From the NCBI RefSeq assembly GCF_019399895.1, contig NC_091864.1, forward strand, positions 3,698,001 to 3,762,000: 64,000 nucleotides of DNA. The letters run 5' to 3'. The translations under genes were made by a program, and so were the position numbers. The DNA comes from Cardiocondyla obscurior. Lineage: Eukaryota > Arthropoda > Insecta > Hymenoptera > Formicidae. Under the pieces are notes generated by a model, which did no database searches, was not told the DNA's origin, and saw nothing but the letters and a program-made list of their open reading frames with translations. Shown here piece after piece: positions 1-12,370 of the stretch. Each line of letters opens with the position of its first letter. Position 1 is the stretch's first letter.

Positions 1-763
1 TTTGCAAGGAAAGAGAAATTCTTATCACAGCGTATAGCCCACTTGGATCACCAAAAAGACCATGGGGCAAACCAAATGATCCAGTAGTATTGGAGGATAA
101 AAACTTAAGTAAACTTGGACAAAAGTACAATAAATCACCTGCACAAATACTTATTCGGTATCAGGTATGTTTTTAATGTGCCTGAATATATTTTTTATTA
201 ATTAAATTTGTTAAGATATATATTCTATCAATGTATTATATTTGTAACATTTTTATATTATCTATAAAATAACTCATAACATTTTTTTTGAGTTTTAATA
301 ATTATTTGCAGATAGAACGTGGACATATAGTAATTCCCAAGTCAGCTAGCAAATCCCGACTGGCTCAAAACATAGATGTGTTCGATTTTAAACTTTCACC
401 TGAAGACATTGCTTATATTGACAGCTTGGATTGTAACCAAAGAGTCTGCCCATTTGATTGGTATAAATTTATTACAGATTAATTATTATATCAAAATTAA
501 AATAATTTAATGATAATGATCCGCATTCTTAGCTCATTTGTATCGATAATCACGTTGATTTATTTTTTGAGATTTTATCATATTACATGATTTATATATA
601 AGTATGCACATTTATCGATAAAACTGAGTTGAGGATATGGGCCAACTGTTTGGTATTTTATTAAATTTATTGAACATTTGTATCAATTTGAAACATATTA
701 ATATTTCTTTTAATTTTTAGGGCAAAAGACAATCGTTACTATCCGTTCAATGTTCCATTTTAA
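1..763 (+). CDS. Aldo-keto reductase, 3' part (partial gene)
   Basis: This is the C-terminal part of an NADPH-dependent aldo-keto reductase, a cytosolic TIM-barrel enzyme family that reduces aldehydes, ketones and sugars. Three exons are visible: 1-164 (frame begins at base 3), 312-460 and 721-763, with donors at 165 and 461 and acceptors just before 312 and 721. The exon phases fit: the first junction falls between codons and the second splits a Trp codon. Family marks are the ITAYSPLGSP strand, the SPAQILIRYQ helix, the IPKSASKSR cofactor-binding loop, the NIDVFDFKLSPED segment and the terminal NRYYPFNVPF. The 5' exons with the catalytic Asp, Tyr, Lys and His lie outside the window. The exact subfamily (AKR1 or AKR2E-like) cannot be decided from this piece. 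The stop at 761-763 leaves about 200 bp to the convergent gene on the other strand. Confidence 0.9.
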
Positions 764-960
764 TTAAATGCGTAAGTAAAACTATGATATACTTGTGTGC
801 ATTTTTTGTGAATTTTTTGGTATAAGAGTTAATTACATCACAATTTGTAAATATATGTTAAAATAAGGGATTTCTATTTTACCTAAAAATATATTAAAGG
901 CAGGGATTTTTGCTGATTAATAGATTAATAGATAATTGAACATTATTTATGGTATTACAA

Positions 961-2593
961 TTAACTATCATCGGTTTCGCATCCGCAAGTGCAACACTCG
1001 CAAAATTCCTCATCGCTGCTGTCATCTATTTTTGAATCTGAATGTAGCTTCTCAAGTGACGCTGATTGAACTTTGTTTAATGATTTAATACTGCAGCTAC
1101 GCTGTGTAACTAACAATTCGTTCTTGAATTTTTTTTCATAATTATATTCGCGAATATTAATTTGTTTGCATGCAGGAATCGTACACTCGTTGCAAGTTTT
1201 CCTAGGCTCGCACGGCATCGAGGTTTGTACAAATTCTTTAGGCGACCGCTTAACATCTGATAATTTATTGCATTTACACGATTTACTTGTAGCTGCACGT
1301 GACTCGCAATCGAGTGGGATGCAACATGAACGTGGTGGATACAACTTTTCACAAGGTTTAAACGGGTTCTTAGATGTCTTCTTATAATCATTTAATGTCG
1401 TCGATGTTGTACATGGGCAGCAGGTCTCCTAAATTGGGATTATACAGAGAATTAATATCTATTTTTTTAATTACGGTTCTTACTTTTGTAATTTTATTTA
1501 TTTATATCTATAATTTAAAGGATCGAATAACTTTTTACCAATTACCCTCAATTCCTGTGCGCGTTCCGTTATTTTTACGCCATCACGTTGAAATTCCTTG
1601 CAGGATAATAACTTGTTCATTTGTCGTCTGTACATAAGTTCCTTACTTTCTAGCTCTCTGATATAATTTTTTAGTTTTAATTCCTCCTCGGCAAGCTGAT
1701 GGATTCTTTTCAGGCATATTAAATCTTCGGAGTGGATGGAATGCAGGCTGGGTGTATTATATTTCTGAACCTCCTTACGTAACCCTGCCAATTTTTCTTC
1801 CATCTCTTGATTAGCTAACTCTAAGGATTCCAGTTCCATGCTAGTCTCCTCCAGTTTTACATCTGCGTCTATGATTTTGTCCTATATCAATAGAAAGTTG
1901 ATTGAGTTAAACAAAACGCTTAAAAGCAATATTTTTAGATTCTATTACAATTCTATTATAACTGTGCAAGTTATTTTGCAAAAAAAAATAAATGTGGCAT
2001 GAACTTTTAACATAAATCATGAAAATGCATTTAAATCACGATATATGTATTAATGTTCGCGTGAAAAAAAGCACACTGGCAAGATTTACCCGAATTCTTA
2101 TCGTCGAATGTCAATCGTGCCGTACATGCAACTGTGTCGTTTCCTGATGAAGGCCTTCGACCGTGTTTTTTAGCTGGGCAAGAAGTCTGTCTGCTGAGTC
2201 CGGCTGTGGCAAGAACTTGTTTACGATCTCTCGTACTTTATCATAAGGCCTACCGCGACAATCTCGTTCTGTCATCCACATGTTATATGCCATGAGAGCG
2301 GGGATAGAACGTTCCATCGTAACAACTTTATTCCTGAGCTCTTGATGACGGCCGATCAAACCACAACGACGTTCCTCAATTTCGGTCGCGACATCCTCCA
2401 ACGGTGAGTCAAGAGCTATCGCAGAGAAAAAGTTGCGTTTTAATTTCAATTCAATATTATTAATTAAACGTAAAACTAATTAAGCTTAATCCTCGAGCGT
2501 TAAATAAAATCTTGGTTATTCTTTCTTAACCGTCTAGTGGATGGAAGATGGAAAGTGAAATGCGCGAGTTTACTCACCGGTCTTAGTCGACAT
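961..2593 (-). CDS. Uncharacterised coiled-coil protein with Cys-rich tail
   Basis: I do not recognise this protein. Four exons on the minus strand join in frame: 2593-2578, 2415-2126, 1881-1546 and 1428-961, giving 369 residues. The first exon carries only MSTKT and one extra base. All three introns have GT-AG borders and the phases match (1, 0, 0). Residues about 6-214 are rich in Glu, Lys and Leu with heptad-like spacing (for example around LESLELANQEMEEKLAGL), so a coiled coil is likely. Residues 215-369 contain about 19 cysteines and end in an acidic segment followed by closely spaced Cys (FCECCTCGC) and a stop. No signal peptide or membrane segment is seen. The Cys spacing does not fit a standard zinc finger that I can name. 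The gene converges with the aldo-keto reductase gene. Structural, ciliary or sperm roles are possible but unsupported. The exon model is good; the function is unknown. Confidence 0.7.
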
Positions 2594-3447
2594 TTTGATA
2601 AATTTGATAAAAATATGTATATGAATATGAAGGAGGTTACACGAACGGTCCTCACGAGTTGTTTTTTACTTGAAATTTTTTAATTAAAATGCCAAAAAAA
2701 AAAAAATAGAAACGAGAATGTTCTCGTTGGAGAACGGCGTTTCGAAGTAGACGATATGCGCAGCTTTTGTCGACAATATCAGTACGGTGACTAGTGATAA
2801 ATGCTGTCAAAAATTTTAAAATAAAACTTAGATCGATTTCTATACATTCACCGCGTATGGGAAACAAAAGAAAATATTGGTATGTTCAAATATCAATTTA
2901 AACTACTAAGCTGAAGTAAAACGAGATTGAAATTTGCCGCGTAAGGTTTTCTTTTTCTTTTTTTCGCGCCGCGCGGCAGCTTTAGACTTCTTTTTAATTT
3001 TCGAGAAATCCCAAACCGCGACGCCGCCGTCTCCAACCAAATTTCGAGGTAATATTTCACTGTAATAAAGAAAAAATTATTCGAGGTACTAATAAAAGCC
3101 AAACTAGACAGCGACAAAAGTCAACCGGTTATCAAAATTTTTAGTATACATTTTTGACATACGTCGCAAGTCCAAGTTTAATGAGATAAACTATCGCAGG
3201 TCAGTATAAACTTGAAAGTTTTTATTAATGGGTTTAATTTAGTTTGGTCATTGTGTTTACACTTACGAGCGAAAGACATTTCGTGTCTCTTTAGTCTCTT
3301 GATTAAATTAAAATTTCCATATATTCCAGGAAAAAAAAAAGAAAAAAAGAAACAGCTTTTAATGTAGTTCGCACACGGTATTTCACATAAGCGTGTTATC
3401 GCAGCATTGTTGAATACAAATAGTTGGCTCGCATTCTATCTTATCAT
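2594..3447. other. Intergenic, no gene seen
   Basis: This AT-rich stretch lies between the divergent starts of the coiled-coil gene and the first CYP4 gene. It should hold the minus-strand promoter. The short open frames here have no family resemblance and no supporting splice structure. Confidence 0.5.
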
Positions 3448-3521
3448 TTATAAAACATGTTTCAAACGCGTCACTTTTCCAAAATACTAAAAATAAATAA
3501 GCTCGAATTTTTTAGTCATAC
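3448..3521 (+). promoter_or_regulatory. Possible TATA box and untranslated first exon of CYP4 gene A
   Basis: TTTATAAAACATG at 3448-3460 resembles the TATA-like boxes found upstream of CYP4 genes B and C. A perfect GTAAGT donor follows at 3522. The coding exon of gene A is preceded by an acceptor (attgcag, ending 3887) ten bases before its ATG, so a spliced 5' UTR exon must lie upstream. The pairing of this box and donor with that acceptor is inference. Confidence 0.3.
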
Positions 3522-3896
3522 GTAAGTTATTTAATTTGTACTACAATAGATCTAGTATTCCGTTTATTAATAAACAAACGTTACATTGAAATAAGTGGAA
3601 GAGATTTTGGCAGTTTTTACTGATAGGAATTTTTCTTTGCGATCTTTCTTACTTATTGACATATTACTTATCTATGAAATGTATTTTTGTGATAGTATTA
3701 TCAAATTTATCGCAATAAACATATCGCTTTCATATATATGGTCGCAGATAGTATATTATACATAGAGCTAAGGTTGTGATGATATAATTATTGCCAGTTC
3801 TGCTTCTTTTGGTGCGTGAATAATACAATTTTATTCTATCAAACTTAATAACGTATTCATTTATTCGTTTATTTAAAATAATTGCAGATCAGAACA

Positions 3897-6688
3897 ATGG
3901 ATATCTTCTTTCTGTTACCGTATACTATCTGTGTTGTTATACTATTCGCAATTTTGCCAATAGTGCGAAGGCAGTACGTTATTCGACAGAAAATTAAAAA
4001 TATTCCTCACACCGGTGGATATCCATTTATTGGTGTAATTTTTAGAATTATGTCTATGTCGGACTATGGTAAATAACTTTGCAAATAAAACTAAAATTTT
4101 TTCATATTTATATTAAATTAAAATAAGATAAATTTATATTTAAATTTGTGCAAGAGTAAAATCAATATGTCTAATAAATCATAAAGCAATAATAATTAAT
4201 AATTCTCAAACTGCTAGAACGCTTAACTTGGTATTTAACGTTTCCGAAGAAATATCCAGGAGGGATATACGTAGAATGGATTGGAATCGAGCCTGTTGTT
4301 TCCACATTTAAGCCAGAATATTTAGAGGTATTTGTAATAAAATTAATTTGCTTCACGTAAAATAATTTATGTATCATTATAGTATATTACGCGTATAGTT
4401 TTGGAACGTCATTAGATTATAATTTTTGCAAATGCATTACAGCATATCTTTCCTAGCACTGTGAACATCACGAAAGGAATACCCTATGATCTGCTGAAAC
4501 CTTGGTTGGGCAACGGACTTTTAACTTCTACAGGTAAAAAAAGCGTAATAAAGCATTAACGATATACAAAAAACTTTTACTCAAAAAACGATGTCAATTA
4601 AAAATAAAGGCATACTTAAAAATAAATGAAAGCTTATTCACAATGCATAAATTAATTACTGCTATTTTGCAGGTAAACAATGGTTCCACGATAGAAGACT
4701 CATCGGGCCAACGTTTCATTTTAGTATATTAGATCAATTTGCTGTTATTCTATCTGAACAAGCAGAAATTCTAACAAAGTGTCTCGAAAAGGAGATAACA
4801 AAAGATACTAAAAAAGCTGTTAACGTTTTTCCTTTTTTGGTCAACGCTGCTCTCGACATTATTTGCGGTAACTAAAATAAATATAATTAAATGATTCTCG
4901 TACGCGAACTTTTGTCATATATTTAACGTTGTTTCTTTTCTTATTTATTAATATCAGTTTTGGTAAATCTGAAAATTATATTTTTTATCACCTTACATTT
5001 ATAATAATGTGATAAATAAATTATTAATATTTATTATCAATTGTCATTTTGCAGAAACAGCAATGGGAGTGAATATACATGCTCAAGAATCCGTAACAAA
5101 GTACACTTCAGCAGTACATATGTCAGTTTCTGAAAGTCTCATATTAATTATTAATGAAGCAGCTATGTTAAAATTTTACAGTAATTTTTAATCCCCAATG
5201 ATGTAAGTGAATTATATACGTATATTAAATTTTAATTACGCTTCCAGAGCTTCTAGGTCAATAATTGATCGAATGGTTCGACCGTGGTACATGTTAGATT
5301 CCGTGTACTATTCGTTGCCCGCAGGAAAAGAATTTAAAGCAGCGATTGATATGTTACACGGATTTACGAAAAAGGTAATAGCAATATTAATGATTTCCTA
5401 TTTAAAAAATTAATATGCCCTCTACGATTTTTGCTTTAAACACGATAAATTATAGGTAATAAACAAGAGAAAAGCTGAACAACAGTTTCAAAGCAGCTCG
5501 CAAAATATAGAACTGGGGAATAAAGAAGATGATTTTAACATAGGTAATTTGTATGATCATAAATTGAAACTATACGTCGTACATTATATATTTGTTGTCT
5601 AAAAAAAATTTACTGTATTAGGTGAGAAGAAAAAAAAAGCATTCTTGGATCTGTTGTTAGAAGAGAATGCAAAAACTGACACTCCTTTAACTGACGATGA
5701 AGTGAGAGCCCAAGTCGACACATTTATGTTCGAGGTAATCTGTCCAATTAACTTTTAATTTAATTAATTAAATTTTATTTTTAATTTTTAATTAATAATT
5801 AATTACATTAAAAATAAAAATATTTCTGACAGTTTCTTGATAATAAATTTCTTTTCGTTAAGCTCGGGAACATATCTCTGTGTTAGTATAGCTAAAAATA
5901 TTATGCAAATGATAATAGGGACACGACACAACTGCGGTTGCAATAACTTGGGCGCTCTTTCTTTTGGGAAGTAATCCCGAGCATCAGGAAAAAGTTCACG
6001 AAGAGCTCGAGGAGGTTTTCGGAAATTCGGATGCGCCAATCACTGTGAAAGACCTTCCGCAATTGAAATATCTCGACAGAGTCATAAAAGAGACTCTCCG
6101 TTTATTCCCAAGTGTACCTGTAATCACAAGACTGTTGACGGAAGATGTAAAATTAGGTAGGAGACACAACGTCCAAGTAAACCCTTTCAAAACAGATGAT
6201 AATATCATTTATAAATTTAATTAATAAAATGGTTAAATAAGAATGTGATGAAATAATTTCCTTTGGCAATATATCGATTATTAACTTGACGTAACGTTTT
6301 ATAGATAAAAACAATTTATATTAATTAATTTCTTTTTTTTACTTTAGGTGACCATACACTGCCAAAAGGTATTTCGGTAGCGTTGCCAATTTTATTAGTG
6401 CATCGAAATCCGAAGGTTTGGCCAGATCCAATAAAGTTCGATCCAGATCGCTTTCTTCCCGAAAACTCAAAACTTAGAAACCCTTATGCTTATGTTCCGT
6501 TTAGCGCTGGACCGAGAAACTGTATAGGCCAGAAATTTGCTCAGCTCGAAGAAAAAATCGTATTAAGTGCTATTTTAAGAAAATGGAGAGTGAAAAGCGT
6601 GAAAACGTTTGACACAATTAAATACGGTTACACTATCATTCTGCGACCACAGGAGGAAGTGTTCCTACATTTTACTCCAAAACAATAA
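3897..6688 (+). CDS. CYP4: Cytochrome P450, CYP4 family (gene A of tandem triplet)
   Basis: This is a microsomal heme monooxygenase of 513 residues, normal for CYP4. The ten coding exons are 3897-4068, 4218-4327, 4443-4533, 4673-4867, 5055-5121, 5248-5374, 5456-5543, 5622-5734, 5919-6156 and 6348-6688; the phases are consistent throughout. An N-terminal membrane anchor spans about residues 3-25. The I-helix has the CYP4 signature VDTFMFEGHDTTA with Glu321, the position that forms a covalent heme ester in many CYP4 enzymes. The K-helix ExxR is Glu379/Arg382 (KETLRLFPSVP). The heme loop PFSAGPRNCIG has Cys459. The start is the first ATG after a 5' UTR acceptor. Exon 5 uses an unusual GTCAGT donor, positionally conserved in B, with GTTAGT in C. 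Exons 8-9 and the intron between them are nearly identical to gene C. Ant CYP4AB is the likely subfamily; substrates cannot be predicted. Confidence 0.93.
5696..6106 (+). repeat. Near-identical tract shared with CYP4 gene C (conversion tract, copy A)
   Basis: From the end of exon 8 through the whole of intron 8 (5735-5918) and into exon 9, this sequence matches 15361-15771 with about three substitutions by eye: two in the intron and one that changes Ser339 to Asn in C. The offset is 9665 bp. The other introns of the two genes show no such similarity. Confidence 0.85.
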
Positions 6689-7173
6689 ATGGTTTTTAAG
6701 TAACGCGTTATTATTAATTAGTCAAATTTTTAGCTCACAAAATCTGTGTTTTGTAAATGACAAAGTCTATAACATTCGAATTAATTTGAACATCTCACAA
6801 ATTAATCGATGTATAATAAATAAAAATAAATGTATAAATTATGGAAATTGGGTTTAAAAAAAAATAAAAAATAAAAGAAAAAAAAAGAGAAGAAACGTGA
6901 AGTGATTAGCGTAATAGATTTAGCAGGAAATTGTTGCTAATAAATGCGATAAAAATGATTAAGTGATTAAGATAAAGTAATCGAAGAAATAAAATTACGT
7001 GCGTTAGAAAAATAAAATTTACACATTATATTTCATGACACGACGGAATTCAAAATTACACTATGTCTCAAGCAAAAAATGCGTTAAAAAGTAATTTGTA
7101 TACATATAATATGTTAAGCATGAACGTTATCGTATCGTTAAATGCAAATGGTTGCCTTCGTTTTGTTTTATTG
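6689..7173. other. Intergenic between CYP4 genes A and B
   Basis: This AT-rich spacer contains the 3' UTR of gene A. An AATAAA overlaps the stop region of A, and more poly(A)-type signals follow within 200 bp. No gene is seen. Confidence 0.5.
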
Positions 7174-7481
7174 TTTATAAAAGCACACTCTATGTGCTGT
7201 TTTTCAAGACCACCAAAAGAATTAAAGAATTCGCATGAGGTACATTGTTTAGTTCGGACTGTTCAATTGTCGCATCCATGCTTATTAATATAAAATCAAA
7301 CATCACGAAGTAAAGGACACGCAATTTTCGCATTCTCATTGCACGGTGGAATATAAAATTCAAGAAAGAAGCAATAGAACCTATAACTTTTTTTTTTTTT
7401 GCTATTAATGGATTTATATATGCGGTATTCAATTGCCTGTATCGACATTTAATATACATCATTGCTCGTCGTAATAACCAC
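7174..7481 (+). promoter_or_regulatory. Possible TATA box and untranslated first exon of CYP4 gene B
   Basis: TTTATAAAAGCACA at 7174-7187 is the same 14-base string as upstream of gene C (12995-13008), which supports it as a conserved core promoter. A strong GTAAGT donor begins at 7482. An acceptor (ttacag, ending 7723) sits nine bases before the gene B ATG, so this segment is the probable 5' UTR exon. The transcription start itself is not defined. Confidence 0.4.
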
Positions 7482-7732
7482 GTAAGTAAGCAAATCAAAT
7501 TAAAATTTATAGCGCGAATTTATAAGGCTGCATTGCTATAAATTAATTTTACTAAAATAATACATTTGCATAAGTGTGTGTGATACTTGCAACGCAATTC
7601 ATTCCTTTATTACATTATAAATTTGATAAAAAATATATTTTTTAATTTTGTAAATTTTGAAAAAAAAAAAAAAAATTAATGATTGTGTATAATTTTACAT
7701 ACGTGATTTAAATTATTTTACAGCTTGCAAAA

Positions 7733-10450
7733 ATGAGCTTTATACTTCTTATTTTATGGACTCCTTGCATTCTCGTGATTTTCGTAATTCTTTCAATAGT
7801 ATACAATTATTTTGTTCTTCGACAAAAGTTGAAAAATATTCCTCAAATCTCAGGTTATCTCTTTATCGGTTCCATGTTGCAGATATTGAGGATGTCGATC
7901 GAAGGTACTAAATCTTTATGTATAAATCTTCATTATTATTATTATTTAACCATTTATGTATTCACCCACCCCAAAAAATAAAATATTTACTATTTAAACT
8001 TGTATGCCAATAAATTATTATAATAATTAACATTTCTTTAATTGCTAGAACGCTTGAGATTACATCTAAGGCTTTTAAAACAATTTAACGGATTATGTGT
8101 ACAATGGGTTGGAACCCTGCCTCTAGTTCATGTGTTTAAACCAGAATACTTTGAGGTGAGCAAACAAATCAGTTTGATAAAATATCGCGATAGCTAATGC
8201 ATCGTATAAATATCGAATATTTAATGTGCTGTACATTTTACGTCACAAGATATACGACGTATTATTTCTTTAAATAATATTTAATTACATTTTTTTTTTT
8301 CTACAGGTTATCTTTTCTAGCACTGTAAATATTACAAAGGGTGATAGTTATAATCTAGTAAGACCTTGGTTGGGCAACGGGCTTTTGACTTCTACAGGTA
8401 AATGTGCATTAAAATCATATATCCCTTTTTATGCATTTAAAATCTTATTGAAAACAAATTGCATTTTATTTAATGGGCTTGAATATGTGTATTCTGTAAT
8501 TATCATCTATTTACATACGTCCTTTCCTAATTCGCAAGTTGATTATTCATGCGTTTGCTTACAAGAAAATTATGTAACGTTTTGTTAAATTATTAATTTT
8601 ATTTTGCTAATATCCGAAGCTGACACATAAAAAAAAAAAAAAAATACATATACATTTCAATGCTACTTTTTAGGCAAAAAGTGGTTCCACGATCGAAAAC
8701 TCATCACCCCAGCGTTCCACTTTAGTATATTAAATAAATTTGCTGTGATTCAATCTGAACAAGCAGAAATTCTAACAAAGAATCTCGAAAAGGAGCTAGC
8801 AAAAAATATAGGAAAGCCTGTTGACACTTTGCCTTTTATAACTAATACTACTCTGGCTATTATTTGTGGTAATGTATTAAATATTTAATCGTAATCGACG
8901 AGCAATGGATATGTATTTAATTTTAGCATTGTGAATCATGTGGCAAGAAAATTATTAATAAAATCAATTATTAATTTACAGAAACGGCAATGGGGGTGAA
9001 TATACATGCTCAGGATTCCGTAATGCAATATTCTGAAAAACTTAACGAGTCAGTTATAAAAAAAAAAAAATGTTTTTTAATTAGTAGTAATAATTGTAAT
9101 AATTATACATAACTTTTATGCTATTTTAGAACCTCTCATTTAGTACTGAAACGATTCTACAAGCCATGGTATACGTATGATTGGCTGTATTATTTATTGC
9201 CCGAAGGAAAGAAATTCAAATCAGCTGTTGAGACATTGCATGCATTCACACAGAAAGTATGTTTCAGAAAACTTATGTATTTATCGTTTTACTAATTTAA
9301 GAAAAAGTTATATTTAGCGTAAGAATAATAAATTCTAGGTGATAAGGAAAAAAAAGGCTGAACGACATTTGCAACGCGACCACGCGCAATTTGAAAACGA
9401 AGATAATGATTTCAGCCCAGGTGTGATTATAAATTATAATTCCACATGATTTATTACAAATATTTTCGTTAGCATTTAAATATTCTTTTAAGAAAATTTG
9501 TTTTGCCAGATAAACCGAAGAGGAAAGCATTTCTGGATCTGTTATTAGATCAGAATATGAAAGACGACACCCCTCTGACAGACGAGGAGTTGAGAGCACA
9601 AGTCGACACAGTCATGTTTGCGGTAAAGTGCCTTAAAAATGTTTCGAGACGTTTTTAACAAAATTAATTTATTAATTCGGTAGCACGCCTGTATTAGTGT
9701 ACGTAAAACATTATGCGAACGATAATAGGGGCACGATACAACTTCGATTGGGATAACCTGGACGCTCTTTCTTTTGGGAAATAATCCCGAGTATCAGGAG
9801 AAAGTTCACGAAGAGCTGAAGGAAGTTTTTGGGGATTCGGAGTCGCCAGCTAGCATAAAAGAGATTTCGGAATTAAAGTATCTCGAAAGAGTTTTCAAAG
9901 AAACTCTCCGAATGTTTCCAAGTGTACCTATAGTATCCAGGAAATTATCGGAAGATGTAAAATTAGGTAAGAGATCAATTTTCCTTGCACGTAAAAGAAA
10001 AGAAAAGAAAAAAAAAAATATTAATCAAGTTGTTTTACGAAAAATACTTTTAGACGTATAAAAAAAAATAATAAACGTAATCTATATTAATTAATTTTTT
10101 TTATTACAGGTAATTGTATAATTCCAAAAGATACCGCGATATTATGTTCAATATTGTTAATGCAACGGAATCCAAAAATTTGGCCGGATCCAATGAAGTT
10201 CGATCCAGATCGCTTTCTTCCCGAAAACTCAAAACTTAGAAACCCTTATGCTTATATTCCGTTTAGCGCTGGACCAAGAAACTGTATAGGTCAGAAGTTC
10301 GCTATACTCGAAGCGAAAATCATATTGTGTGCTATTCTAAGAAAGTGGAGGGTGAAAAGCGTGAAAACGCTTGACACAATTAAATACGGTTGCTCTATCA
10401 TTCTGCGACCAACCGAGAAAGTACTCATACATTTCACGCCAAAGAAATAA
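7733..10450 (+). CDS. CYP4: Cytochrome P450, CYP4 family (gene B), lacks covalent-heme Glu
   Basis: This is a microsomal P450 of 510 residues, paralogous to its neighbours. The exons are 7733-7904, 8049-8155, 8307-8397, 8674-8868, 8982-9048, 9130-9256, 9339-9420, 9510-9622, 9729-9966 and 10110-10450, at the same positions and phases as A and C. The N-terminal anchor is residues about 2-25, the ExxR pair is Glu376/Arg379 and the heme ligand is Cys456 in PFSAGPRNCIG. The I-helix reads VDTVMFAGHDTTS: Ala318 (codon gcg, 9620-9622) replaces the Glu of A and C (gag), and Ser replaces the following Ala. The fold motifs are otherwise intact and there is no frameshift, so this looks like a working but altered enzyme. 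The C-terminal exon is strikingly similar to that of A. It is the most diverged of the three in exons 1-9. Confidence 0.92.
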
Positions 10451-11659
10451 AAAAAAAGAAAAATTAATAATAATAATAAATAAATTCTCTAGCAAATGGT
10501 TTTTATAATATAATTTAAATTATAAACTTTGAATGTCTTTCTAAACTCACGCACGGCGTGTGATATTTTTATAATGTTGCAGTAATATTTTACTTGAAAT
10601 GTTACATTTTCCGGTAATGTATAAATATTTCACGGCCTGTTCCGGTAACTTTTTCACAGTTACTCTATTGTTTTGTAAAATAATAATGATAACCAGTAAT
10701 GTTGTTTGTAACATGCTCATGTGCATTACGAAAAAACGTTTGTAAAAAAAAGAAAACTAATTTACAATGTTGAAATACATGACCTAGATACATTTTCAAT
10801 TTATTTTTAACATAACGTTATAATTAAAATATTAATGAAGTATTCATAAACGTCACAACATTTCTATAATGTTACATACCGGGTCGGAATGTATAAATAT
10901 TATAACATTTTGAATATTTTTCTTAATCTGTATTATAAATATGTGTATTTTATATACATTTTATTGAATATGTATACGTGATCAATATTTTAACATACAT
11001 GTTTAAAAAACAACGATAATGTTGAAAGACAGTCACGTTAAAAAAAAAAAAAAAATTTTTTTAAGGAAAAGTATAGATAAGTGTATTTAAATATTAGATC
11101 ATTAATTTTCCTTTCTTTCTCATTTTCTGCAAGTTAATTTTTCTGACGAGACGTTGAAAAGGGAGAATCGCAAAACAAATGAAAATTTCGACACGTTTGC
11201 GCTCTCGACAAATGTCTCTCGAGCCTTTACACAAATTTACATTTCGCGGTTAATTGTCACGGTGGTTTATTCGGACAAACAAGCAGAATGATATAAATTG
11301 ATTATAACGAGAGGCGAGAACAAAAAGATTATTGGAGACATTTAAACTCTGAAGCACGTCAAGTGCGACGAAACAAACCACAATGTTGTTTCTCGACTCG
11401 TTCAAGAGTACGAGGCTCTATCAAATGGCTCAAGATCTTTCCAATTAATGAACGAATGCGTAACCACTTTACGTAACGTGTCCATGTAGTTATAAATGAC
11501 ATTTTAATTACTCCTTTACTCAACGTGTATATTTCACAATTAATTTGGCTGCAGAGTTTTAAATGTTTGTTAACCAACAATTTAGCACACGCCGCGTGTC
11601 TTTTCTCGAGCGTATTATAGGACGAACGAGGGTCTTTAGAAAATTAATGCTTGCTTAGC
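10451..11659. other. Intergenic downstream of CYP4 gene B
   Basis: The first 600 bp are AT-rich and repeatedly contain AATGTT and TAACATT-like words. No coding exon, RNA gene or complete mobile element is recognised. If the putative gene at 11660 is real, its start exon should lie in this interval, but I could not find one with matching phase. Confidence 0.4.
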
Positions 11660-12370
11660 AAACTGGAGAAGGCGACTGCGCGACGAAACGGAGATGACGA
11701 TGACGACGACGATTTTTCGTGGACAACCGTAACGAGCGCTTCTCACCGGGAGAGCACTGGGAGTACGTTCACCGGGTCAGTTTATATAAATTGGGAGGAT
11801 AAATTTGCGTATCGCGAGCTGCGAAGTCGAAGCCGCGTGTTCAGCTACCGGAAGAGGACAGTTCGATTCGACGATGGAGTTTTTAGCGCGCCATCGGGTG
11901 TCCGTCCACGTGGCGTAACCTCGTCGATCGTTCGCCAAAATGCAGGTCGGGTGATGCCTCGCGCAATTACAAATATATTAATTCATAGCTTAGTCAAGAA
12001 TGACTCGCCAGAGTTAATTTCAAATAAAAAGTGCTCGTCATAATTTTGCTCAGTCACTTTGTGTAATGCAAATGTGCAATATGCAAAAGTGATAAAGAAG
12101 ATCAAAGGTTACTTCGGCGAGAAAGTATTATTCTGTGTTGCAGACGAGTCTCGGCTCGTGTTTGTCTGGCCGCGAAAGACCAACAGAGGTCGGCTTACGA
12201 GTGTGATCGCGCCGTTCTTACGCGGAGTTCTAATCGGATTAATATTCGCGGATGCTCTTCATTTGTGGCCTGGGGAGTTTCTACCGACGTGCCTACCATC
12301 GACAACGCCGATCACTTTACCGCCGATGAAATGCAACATCATCGAGCCACGATGGCACGATGATAATTGA
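11660..12370 (+). CDS. Putative two-exon fragment of an unrecognised gene
   Basis: Two open segments fit together as exons 11660-11944 and 12144-12370. The first follows a good acceptor (ttgcttag), and an in-frame stop lies just upstream of it, so it cannot be an initial exon in this frame; it also has no usable ATG. It encodes a run of seven Asp, a Ser/Thr-rich part and an Arg-rich part. The join (donor GTCGGG, weak; acceptor gttgcag) keeps frame and adds about 75 residues with one hydrophobic segment (APFLRGVLIGLIFADAL), then a Pro/Thr-rich tail ending in HDDN and a stop. Local base composition is much more GC-rich than the surrounding AT-rich spacer, and codon third positions look varied as in coding DNA. 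No family is recognised and no start exon was found. It may be lineage-specific, a remnant, or a chance open frame. Confidence 0.3.

Noticed and set aside
2893..3117. Basic minus-strand ORF (residues RKLKRSLKLPRGAKKRKRKP)
   Set aside because: Looks like a nuclear-type basic peptide, but it derives largely from poly-T/C runs and has no conserved context.
5803..6039. Minus-strand ORF identical over most of its length to one at 15468-15704
   Set aside because: It is the antisense shadow of exon 9 and intron 8 in CYP4 genes A and C; the identity reflects the conversion tract, not a separate gene.
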